A DNA stretch of 11,520 nt. Origin: ARS21 sp964615505. Its GTDB lineage: Archaea; Nanobdellota; Nanobdellia; UBA10117; ARS21. A program made the translations under genes and the position numbers. Shown one piece after another: positions 6,414-11,235 of this stretch. Every line of letters begins with the position of its first letter. Positions within the stretch are counted from its first letter, which is position 1. Where the stretch lies: the NCBI GenBank assembly GCA_964615505.1, contig CAZTOR010000012.1:1-11520 (forward strand). Reading direction: 5' to 3'. The notes below the pieces were generated by a model. That model was not told where the DNA came from, did no database searches, and was given only the letters and a program-made list of their open reading frames with translations.

Positions 6414-7013
6414 AGCATAACCCAGTCTATCCGATGATTCAATTAAAGAATCTGCGTTATTTCCCTCTACAATTACACAGTTTCCATCCATATAAACTTC
6501 ATTTTTTGTTCCGATTTTGAATTCAATAACCAATGTTTCAGCAGTAGCATCATTACAAGTCTTAATTGGTATATCTGGGTTAATAGGGTCTGAATCTTTT
6601 GTATATGCATCAGTAATTCTTACGGGATTCATTAAACTAATTGAACGTGCTAATTGTAACTTAGCAACTCCTACTTTTGCGGGAGAATCAAAGGGGTTTA
6701 CTGTCGCATATATTGATTTTGCAACATAAGTTGCATTCATTGTTGCTAAATCTATAGGAGTGTCTCTTAATTCCCGCGGATCAACTCTGAATCCCATTCT
6801 ATAGTATTGTCCTGTGCTCATTGGCAAATATGCAATAAAAGTGCCTCCATCCTCAGCAAATAAGTATTCTCTACCTGCATCGCTAGTAAAATAAAAAGAA
6901 TTTTCAGGTAATTGTGTGTTTTTGTCTTCCCGGTACATGCTTAATCCAGTTAGACCGCTTACTAATACAAAAATAACAATGAAAGTAACTATATCTGTTG
7001 CTTTTATCTTCAT
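6396..7013 (-). CDS. Membrane-anchored extracytoplasmic protein of unknown function
   Basis: I do not recognise a named family. The 205 residues begin with a single membrane helix (about 8-26) after a short Lys-containing start, so the rest is probably outside the membrane. The ectodomain begins with a Gly/Tyr-rich beta-like part (40-80). Its C-terminal part holds two cysteines, Cys153 in KTCNDATAET and Cys179 in DGNCVIVEG, well placed for a disulfide, then NNADSLIESSDRLGYALVGIY at the end. This C-terminal pattern reminds me of anchored proteins common in DPANN archaea, an unverified memory. It lies downstream of the S-layer gene in the same direction but beyond a strong terminator. A T-rich minus-strand stretch (TTTTTTTTAATC, 7033-7044), centred about 25 bases before the ATG, could be its promoter. 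It overlaps the thioredoxin-fold gene tail-to-tail by 18 bases. Confidence 0.82.
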   Translation of the reverse strand: MKIKATDIVTFIVIFVLVSGLTGLSMYREDKNTQLPENSFYFTSDAGREYLFAEDGGTFIAYLPMSTGQYYRMGFRVDPRELRDTPIDLATMNATYVAKSIYATVNPFDSPAKVGVAKLQLARSISLMNPVRITDAYTKDSDPINPDIPIKTCNDATAETLVIEFKIGTKNEVYMDGNCVIVEGNNADSLIESSDRLGYALVGIY

Positions 7014-7036
7014 ACTCTTTTCAAGAAGGGTTGATT

Positions 7037-7084
7037 AAAAAAAATATCGAAAAAAAAGAATAGGTGGAGGGGAAAACCCCTCCA
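7037..7084 (-). terminator. Hairpin plus double poly-T terminator after the S-layer gene
   Basis: Read on the minus strand, an 8-bp perfect GC-rich stem TGGAGGGG/CCCCTCCA with a TTTT loop (7065-7084) begins seven bases after the S-layer stop codon. A run of eight T (7057-7050) and a second run of eight T (7044-7037) follow. Archaeal RNA polymerase stops mainly at T-runs, and the stem strengthens the signal. There is no T-run in the other direction, so it works for leftward transcription only. It would insulate the following membrane-anchored protein gene from the presumably very strong S-layer transcript and protect that mRNA's 3' end. Confidence 0.85.
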
Positions 7085-7091
7085 TCAAACT

Positions 7092-9236
7092 TTATTCTGC
7101 TGTAGCTTCGCCACCAGAGGTAGCTGTGCTAGGACCTGTAACAGTCATGCTGTCACCACTTAAGCTGTTTGAGTTGTAAGCTTGTAGGTATCTTGCAGCG
7201 TTTCTTGTATCGTCTGAAGACCATCCTGCTACTACTAATGCAGAGTTAGATCCACCGAATGCATTATCAATGCTCTTCAGTAAAGCTGCTCCTTCCGGAA
7301 TTCCGGAATCTGCACCGTATGTAGGGAAGCTTAGTCCCATTGCTTCAGCGGTTAAGCTGTTTACTGCCGGACCACCAACCAAGATTAAGTTCTTAGCTGC
7401 TGCGTCAGTAACTTCACTGTCCAACTTTACAACATCCATTCCTGCAACAGAGTTAACTGTAACAGAACTGTATTCCATAGTTGTGGTTGAAGAATCAGGA
7501 CCTGTCATAACAACATTTGCCTTAATTTCTTCACTCGGAACTTCAATAATTACGCTACCCCATCCTTGTAAATTAGAATCTGGGTCTCGAAGAATTGTTC
7601 CTCCGTCAAAGAGAACATCATATTCTCTTGTACCGTAGTTTGTTCCACCAACTGCTACGTCTGCTGCTGCTTCATCTTCTGCTGCTCCAATGGAAATTTT
7701 ATCTGTGTTTCCAGTTCCAGCTTTTTGGAAGACAACTACTGCATTATCACTCAATCCACTGATATCTTGTAGCTGAATTGTAGCTGTAAGAGTACCATCA
7801 GAATCGTTGGTCATGTTTACATCTGCGTAATTTCCGGAATCATATTGGATATTCAAAGATTCATCTCCACTTGATCCATCAATTTCATGCCAATCTCCGT
7901 CGTCATCTTGGTAATGGTAATCCCATTCTCCATTAGCGGTTGTGTTAATTGTCAAAAATACAGTATCTACTTCTGTAGAATTAATATATAATCCATCATC
8001 TGTAGAAGACGTAATTTCTACGACTGCTCGTGTACTATCTGTTCCACCAATTTCGATACTTTCAGTTCCACCTGCGTTAAATTCAATTGTGGTGTATTCA
8101 GCGGAAGTTAAACTATCTAGTTTAACAGTAACGTAATTGTTAGGGAATGATAGAGAGTCTCCAAGTGCCAGTGGGGCCCAAGTGTCATCAATTTCATCAC
8201 TTACTGCGTCGTATTCAATACCAATATAACTATTGGAAGTTTCGTCTAAATCGATTGTCCATTGCCATTCGTTCTTTGAATCTGTGTCATCTCCACCAAA
8301 CATTTCAACTGCGTCTCCGTCAGTTGCTGTTTTGGAAATATCTGATCCTGCTCGAATAACAGCAAATCTTTCATTTAAGTTATCAGAATAGAAAGTTTCG
8401 GAAACTTCGATATCAATTCCATTGACATCTTCAGAACTAGTTCCTACTGTTTCTTGTTGTCCATCAACTGTTACAACAACATTTGCTGAAGCACCTTCAG
8501 CAACATTTACAAGGCTAACTGTTTTACCTTCAACAGTTACAGATTCTCCAACGAATAATGAATATTCTTTGGCTAATTTATAAGTAAAGGCTCCTGCTGC
8601 CATGTCTGTAATTTCTACTGCATTTCCAAGAAGGGTGACATGTAATTCATTATCTGAATCTACACCATTCAATAAATGTTGGTTTGCAGTGTTGATGTTT
8701 TCTTCAATAACGTACTTGTAAACAAATGCTGAAGAACCAGTTGTACCAAGATAAGGGGTTGCTCCCATTTTATCTTCGCCACTTGATTCACCAGAAGATA
8801 GAATTACAAAGGAAGTAGTAGTATCTACTTCTTCATGTACATCTATTTCAGAATCATTCCATTCTATTGTCCCGTCAAATAAACCATGTAGGTCATTATC
8901 ATCTAGGCTACTGAAGCCACTATTTAAGTTACCGTCTAAGACAACTTCAGCGTCTTCTCCACCCTCTGTAACAGTTGTTGCGGACGAACCGGTAACTGTT
9001 GCTTGGGTTAATGTGGATACAATGTCAACTGCTCCAACGATATCTGCAGCGTCTGCTCCTGCACCTACGACAACCAATCCATTTAATTCACCATCTGAAA
9101 CAAACGGTGCTGGATAATCGCCTAAATCAGCCGCAACTGCGCCCATCATTGTAGCTCCCATCAAAGTAGCTCCTGCACTAATGGCAGCAACTCTCTTTAC
9201 AGCGTGTTTTGCTTTTATTACAAAATCTTTTTGCAT
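7092..9236 (-). CDS. S-layer protein (surface-layer lattice subunit)
   Basis: Major cell-surface protein predicted to assemble the paracrystalline coat. The signal peptide has a Lys/Arg-rich start, a hydrophobic stretch (about 15-34) and cleavage near AVA-AD (after residue 35). Directly after it comes the archaeal S-layer N-terminal pattern: DGELNGLVVVGAGADAADIV (48-67), then DIVSTL. Near the C-terminus LILVGGPAVNSL, then the region to SALVVAGWSSDDTRNAARYL (ending near 685), match the S-layer C-terminal domain seen in methanococcal and DPANN S-layer proteins. The middle is beta-rich, strongly acidic, rich in Ser/Thr/Gly, without cysteine, and has five N-x-S/T sites, four of them clustered in the NSTEV...NTTAN...NMTNDS stretch. 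No C-terminal membrane anchor or PGF-type sorting signal is visible. It is transcribed alone: own promoter upstream, strong terminator downstream. Confidence 0.92.
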   Translation of the reverse strand: MQKDFVIKAKHAVKRVAAISAGATLMGATMMGAVAADLGDYPAPFVSDGELNGLVVVGAGADAADIVGAVDIVSTLTQATVTGSSATTVTEGGEDAEVVLDGNLNSGFSSLDDNDLHGLFDGTIEWNDSEIDVHEEVDTTTSFVILSSGESSGEDKMGATPYLGTTGSSAFVYKYVIEENINTANQHLLNGVDSDNELHVTLLGNAVEITDMAAGAFTYKLAKEYSLFVGESVTVEGKTVSLVNVAEGASANVVVTVDGQQETVGTSSEDVNGIDIEVSETFYSDNLNERFAVIRAGSDISKTATDGDAVEMFGGDDTDSKNEWQWTIDLDETSNSYIGIEYDAVSDEIDDTWAPLALGDSLSFPNNYVTVKLDSLTSAEYTTIEFNAGGTESIEIGGTDSTRAVVEITSSTDDGLYINSTEVDTVFLTINTTANGEWDYHYQDDDGDWHEIDGSSGDESLNIQYDSGNYADVNMTNDSDGTLTATIQLQDISGLSDNAVVVFQKAGTGNTDKISIGAAEDEAAADVAVGGTNYGTREYDVLFDGGTILRDPDSNLQGWGSVIIEVPSEEIKANVVMTGPDSSTTTMEYSSVTVNSVAGMDVVKLDSEVTDAAAKNLILVGGPAVNSLTAEAMGLSFPTYGADSGIPEGAALLKSIDNAFGGSNSALVVAGWSSDDTRNAARYLQAYNSNSLSGDSMTVTGPSTATSGGEATAE

Positions 9237-9263
9237 TTTAGTTTTTTCCTATTCCAGGTCCAA

Positions 9264-9275
9264 GATAAATATATC
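9264..9275 (-). promoter_or_regulatory. Promoter (TATA box) of the S-layer gene
   Basis: The minus strand reads GAAGAG-ATATATTTATC upstream of the S-layer start: a purine-rich BRE-like element next to a strong TATA box centred about 33 bases before the ATG. Transcription about 25 bases downstream would leave a 5' leader of roughly 8-9 bases, unlike the leaderless spacing of the neighbours. No clear Shine-Dalgarno sequence lies in that leader. Confidence 0.6.
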
Positions 9276-9326
9276 TCTTCATACCTTTGAATATTAACAT
9301 GTCTTTAGGCTAATGCTTTAAAAAGG

Positions 9327-9409
9327 TTATTGTCTAAAACAGTAAACGAAGCTTTTTCCATATATGAAACGGCGCTCAGTATTACGTTTATTGTTGTTTC
9401 TGACAATAA
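9327..9409. promoter_or_regulatory. Repeated TTATTGTC-like elements between S-layer and regulator genes
   Basis: The 207-base divergent gap (9237-9443) contains three copies of an 8-base element: TTATTGTC at 9327-9334 (plus), TTATTGTT at 9388-9395 (plus) and TTATTGTC at 9402-9409 (minus). The last two form an inverted repeat, TTATTGT-8 bases-ACAATAA, abutting the TATA box of the winged-helix gene. This layout suits an operator for a dimeric regulator, plausibly the adjacent winged-helix protein acting on itself and perhaps on the S-layer gene. The binding role is inference. Apart from the two promoters, I see nothing else in the gap. Confidence 0.45.
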
Positions 9410-9410
9410 T

Positions 9411-9421
9411 ATATTTTAAAA
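9411..9421 (+). promoter_or_regulatory. TATA box of the winged-helix regulator gene
   Basis: ATATTTTAAAA lies about 27 bases (centre of TTTTAAAA) before the ATG at 9444, close to the leaderless spacing seen elsewhere. The inverted repeat TTATTGT/ACAATAA ends two bases before it, so a protein bound there would touch or block TBP/TFB. Confidence 0.5.
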
Positions 9422-9443
9422 CTATGTTCTTTGTTAACTATTC

Positions 9444-9728
9444 ATGGAAGATGACAAGCGAGAAGCTAAGAAGCTTGTTCGTGATTTGAAGATCATTACC
9501 GCTATTTCCGTAGGTAAAAATCGGAATAAAGATTTGGCAAAAGTTTTGGATACTGACAAGTCTTTTGCTTCTAAAAAAGTGAAAGAGTTGGAAGAACAAG
9601 GCTTGGTTAGAAGAGAAGGTGATGGTAAAGAAGTTCGGTACGAACTTAATGAATTTAATATAGTCAAATTCCTACAATCAAAGGTTGTAATCAAATGGCA
9701 AGAAAAAAAGAAAGACAGTTCGAAATAA
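9444..9728 (+). CDS. Winged helix-turn-helix transcriptional regulator
   Basis: A 94-residue DNA-binding protein of the ArsR/MarR-like winged-helix class. Helix 1 is at about 6-22, the helix-turn-helix is NKDLAKVLDTDKSFASKKVKEL (28-49), and the wing is LVRREGDGKEVRYELN (54-69) with the charged GDGKE tip. A basic C-terminal helix (72-94) follows. No metal-binding Cys/His cluster or ligand domain is visible, so the signal is unknown. It is transcribed divergently from the S-layer gene across a 207-base gap with repeated elements, which makes it a candidate regulator of itself and of S-layer expression (inference). A small membrane-protein gene follows, either two bases after its stop or overlapping it. 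Confidence 0.86.
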   Translation: MEDDKREAKKLVRDLKIITAISVGKNRNKDLAKVLDTDKSFASKKVKELEEQGLVRREGDGKEVRYELNEFNIVKFLQSKVVIKWQEKKKDSSK

Positions 9729-9730
9729 CT

Positions 9731-9979
9731 ATGTACAAATTGCTCGTTGTATTTGCAGTGAGTTTATTCGTAACTATGTTATTTGGAACAAGTATTGGTA
9801 AAGAAATTGGAGAAAACCGAGCGTTAGAAAATCTTGATGTTCCAAGTTATTGTTATGTCAAGCAAGGTGATACGAATTCAATTGTCTGTTCAGAAGTTAG
9901 TGACTTCACTGCAGACGAAATGTGTGAGTTGTTTTCAACACCCGCTAAAAGAAAGTTCAAAGTATTGTTCGTAAATTAG
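9731..9979 (+). CDS. Small membrane-anchored protein with three cysteines, unknown function
   Basis: I do not recognise a family. From the ATG at 9731 the product is 82 residues: a membrane helix right at the start (about 3-20), then a short polar domain with Cys41 (SYCYVKQGDT), Cys53 (SIVCSEVSDF) and Cys65 (DEMCELF), ending in a basic tail. An alternative ATG at 9695 adds the basic stretch MARKKERQFEIT in front, but overlaps the winged-helix gene by 34 bases. I chose 9731 because it starts two bases after the regulator stop, like the glycosyltransferase/thioredoxin pair. The longer form would give a more usual positively charged start and cannot be excluded. It probably shares the regulator's transcript. 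It ends two bases before the convergent gene; a T-rich stretch (TTATTTATTCTTTTTT, 9983-9998) just beyond could end transcription. Confidence 0.65.
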   Translation: MYKLLVVFAVSLFVTMLFGTSIGKEIGENRALENLDVPSYCYVKQGDTNSIVCSEVSDFTADEMCELFSTPAKRKFKVLFVN

Positions 9980-9981
9980 AT

Positions 9982-10428
9982 TTATTTATTCTTTTTTACG
10001 GACTCTAACTCTCTTTCTAGAATCTTAGTTTTCGCGCTCAAGAATAGCACCGCTTTTTCAGTTTCTCGGAATTTTAAAGCTAAATCGTTTAATCGATCTT
10101 GATGAGTTTTAGACTTAAGAACTAATTCTTTTGGCTTGATAATTTCAATAGATGAAATCATGTAATCTAGTAAAATATCAAAAATTGTGTCTGGATCTTT
10201 CAATAAGATCTCTATTTCTGCATATTGAGAATACCAGTTTTTTGACTCTTCAATTAATTCCGGTTTAGAAATTCTTGCTTCAATTTCTTTACCTAATTTG
10301 AAAATTTCATCAATTTGATTTCTAAGAACTTTATCTACTTCTTTGTCATTGTTACCTTGTACTTGTGTAGTAAAAAGTACTTGAATCCATCCATCTTCTA
10401 CATACTTTTTTATATCTGAATTTTTCAT
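9982..10428 (-). CDS. Uncharacterised helical protein with C-terminal coiled coil
   Basis: A 148-residue cytoplasmic-looking protein with no signal peptide, membrane helix or cysteine. The N-terminal half is helical and charged (about 27-75). The segment DPDTIFDILLDYMISSIEIIKPKELVLKS (78-106) is less charged, and the C-terminal helix (about 108-148) has heptad-like hydrophobic spacing (LNDLALKFRETEKAVLFL), suggesting a coiled coil for self- or partner-association. I recall similar small proteins in DPANN genomes but know no function. A TATA-like box lies 25 bases before the start, so the mRNA is probably leaderless. The gene ends two bases from the convergent membrane-protein gene. Confidence 0.8.
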   Translation of the reverse strand: MKNSDIKKYVEDGWIQVLFTTQVQGNNDKEVDKVLRNQIDEIFKLGKEIEARISKPELIEESKNWYSQYAEIEILLKDPDTIFDILLDYMISSIEIIKPKELVLKSKTHQDRLNDLALKFRETEKAVLFLSAKTKILERELESVKKNK

Positions 10429-10447
10429 AAAATTACTCTTTGACTGT

Positions 10448-10458
10448 CTTTTTTAAAG
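10448..10458 (-). promoter_or_regulatory. TATA box of the helical-protein gene
   Basis: The minus strand reads CTTTAAAAAAG, centred 25 bases before the ATG at 10428, the same leaderless spacing as at trpS and the bidirectional promoter. It lies between that gene and the tRNA-Val 3' end, so the protein gene need not depend on read-through from the tRNA. Confidence 0.55.
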
Positions 10459-10479
10459 ATGACTATTTACTCTACTTTA

Positions 10480-10577
10480 GGTAAAGTTAAGAATGGTCCG
10501 ACCAGGATTCGAACCTGGGATCTTCCCGGTGTAAACGGGACGTCATAACCGAACTAGACCATCGGACCGGTAAAGTT
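10480..10577. repeat. Short direct repeats flanking tRNA-Val
   Basis: GGTAAAGTT occurs in the same orientation at 10480-10488 and 10569-10577, one copy on each side of the tRNA and 89 bases apart. The second copy directly abuts the tRNA 5' end. Nine bases in AT-rich DNA can repeat by chance. It could also mark an old insertion, duplication or excision of the tRNA gene. No integrase or other mobile-element trace is nearby. Confidence 0.3.
10494..10568 (-). tRNA. tRNA-Val (anticodon UAC)
   Basis: Complete intronless cloverleaf on the minus strand, 75 bases. The acceptor GGTCCGA pairs with TCGGACC. The D-arm carries the GG of the D-loop in AGTTCGGTTA. The anticodon stem TCCCG/CGGGA closes the loop TTTACAC, anticodon TAC (10533-10531), which reads valine GUA and, with wobble modification, other GUN codons. 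The variable loop is AGATC and the T-arm is CCAGG-TTCGAAT-CCTGG. The discriminator is A at 10494 and CCA is not encoded. Confidence 0.96.
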
Positions 10578-10580
10578 GGG

Positions 10581-10600
10581 TTATAAAATTCAATTAAAAA
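10581..10600 (-). promoter_or_regulatory. Possible promoter of tRNA-Val
   Basis: Two AT-rich candidates lie upstream of the tRNA on the minus strand: TTTTTAATTG (fwd 10591-10600), about 28 bases from the mature 5' end and so well placed for a start a few bases before it, and AATTTTATAA (fwd 10581-10590), a better TATA match but only about 17 bases away. Both fall in the 41-base gap after the coiled-coil protein gene. Confidence 0.4.
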
Positions 10601-10609
10601 CGTTTCGAA

Positions 10610-11152
10610 TTATCTGTTTGCAGGAGGAAGCTTAGAACTTACATCATTTACTTTTGCTTGTGCTTCGTCGACTAATTTATTCCATGAATCCACTAATTGT
10701 TGTTCTGCGTTTCTCAAATCATTGATTTTATTTATTGCATTCTTCAATTCGTTAATTTTGGACTCCATATTGTTAATTGTATTGATAATTTCAGTATATT
10801 TATCTAGCCTAATAAATACTTTAGCGCCCGGTTTTGGAGAAGCCATAGGTTGTGGAGAAGCCATAGGTTGTGGAGAAGCCATAGGTTGTGGAGAAGGTAG
10901 AGGGGATTCCATCTGAGATAGACGATTGTCGATATTTTCCATTTTATCTGAAACAGTATCCAAATTTTCCTGTATTGGTTTATTTTCAGAACCTAAATCA
11001 GCAGGTAATGGAGGTAAATCTGATGATGCCATGCTTTTATTTAGATTTAATCTATCTTTGAGCGGCATATCTCCCGAAGGTTGACTTGGCATAAATGGTG
11101 GATTTGGACGAGGAACTGGCTCAGTTGGCTTCTTTTTAGAGAATAATCCCAT
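10610..11152 (-). CDS. Proline-rich and coiled-coil protein with SPQPMA repeats, unknown function
   Basis: A 180-residue protein without signal peptide or membrane helix. Residues 1-55 are proline-rich and low-complexity (basic GLFSKKK start, then PVPRPNPPF). Residues 58-82 are a short helix. Residues 87-104 are three exact SPQPMA hexapeptides followed by a degenerate SPKPGA. Residues 111-176 (KVFIRLDKYTEIINTINNME onward) form a long helix with heptad-like spacing, probably a coiled coil, ending SSKLPPANR. The C-terminal segment resembles a family I remember from DPANN genomes (an aromatic/basic start, then a coiled coil), which would make the proline-rich half a flexible spacer; function unknown. 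AT-rich DNA on the minus strand (AAAATAAG, about 25 bases upstream) could be its TATA box. It is divergent from the lysine-rich gene on its right. Confidence 0.82.
   Translation of the reverse strand: MGLFSKKKPTEPVPRPNPPFMPSQPSGDMPLKDRLNLNKSMASSDLPPLPADLGSENKPIQENLDTVSDKMENIDNRLSQMESPLPSPQPMASPQPMASPQPMASPKPGAKVFIRLDKYTEIINTINNMESKINELKNAINKINDLRNAEQQLVDSWNKLVDEAQAKVNDVSSKLPPANR
10835..10897 (-). repeat. 18-base tandem repeat, 3.5 copies, inside a coding region
   Basis: The plus-strand unit TGGAGAAGCCATAGGTTG is present three times without a mismatch (10835-10852, 10853-10870, 10871-10888), followed by a partial TGGAGAAG. It encodes the SPQPMA hexapeptide on the minus strand. As the unit is a multiple of three, gain or loss of copies changes only the length of the proline-rich linker. 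Exact identity at synonymous positions points to recent slippage or recombination. Confidence 0.95.
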
Positions 11153-11171
11153 TGTACTTCAAAAAGACGGC

Positions 11172-11181
11172 TCTTATTTTT
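11172..11181 (-). promoter_or_regulatory. Possible TATA box of the proline-rich protein gene
   Basis: The minus strand reads AAAAATAAGA, centred about 24.5 bases before the ATG at 11152, the leaderless spacing. The match to a TATA box is weak and the surrounding DNA is AT-rich, so this rests mainly on position. Confidence 0.35.
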
Positions 11182-11206
11182 ATTACTTGCTATTTTTAGG
11201 AGAACA

Positions 11207-11214
11207 TTTATATT
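11207..11214 (+). promoter_or_regulatory. TATA box deciding the start of the lysine-rich protein
   Basis: TTTATATT is centred 25.5 bases before the ATG at 11236 but only 7.5 bases before the earlier in-frame ATG at 11218. If this is the promoter, transcription begins near 11236 and the first ATG is not in the mRNA. The only purine-rich stretch (AGGAGAA, 11198-11204) is too far from 11218 to be a usual Shine-Dalgarno site. Confidence 0.5.
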
Positions 11215-11235
11215 CGTATGAATGTTCATAATTAC

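Noticed and set aside
7270..8359. Plus-strand open frames opposite the S-layer gene
   Set aside because: They are antisense shadows of a long, clearly real coding region with signal peptide and S-layer motifs; no promoter or family pattern supports them.
9364..9486. Small plus-strand reading frame beginning MKRRSVLRLLLFLTIIYF, about 40 residues, in the S-layer/regulator gap
   Set aside because: It looks like a membrane peptide, but it runs across the regulator's TATA box and into the regulator gene in another frame, and has no promoter at the usual distance.
9695..9730. Upstream start for the three-cysteine membrane protein
   Set aside because: It would overlap the regulator gene by 34 bases; the ATG at 9731 gives the 2-base spacing seen elsewhere. 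Kept as an alternative because it adds a plausible basic N-terminus.
10835..10897. CRISPR-like array
   Set aside because: The 18-base units are adjacent without spacers and lie in frame within a coding region, so this is a coding minisatellite.
11047..11229. Minus-strand open frame of 60 codons upstream of the proline-rich protein
   Set aside because: It overlaps that protein in another frame and the divergent promoter region; composition is not protein-like.
11218..11235. Earlier in-frame ATG for the lysine-rich protein
   Set aside because: The TATA box TTTATATT is only about 8 bases before it, so this ATG would not be in the transcript; the ATG at 11236 has the standard spacing.
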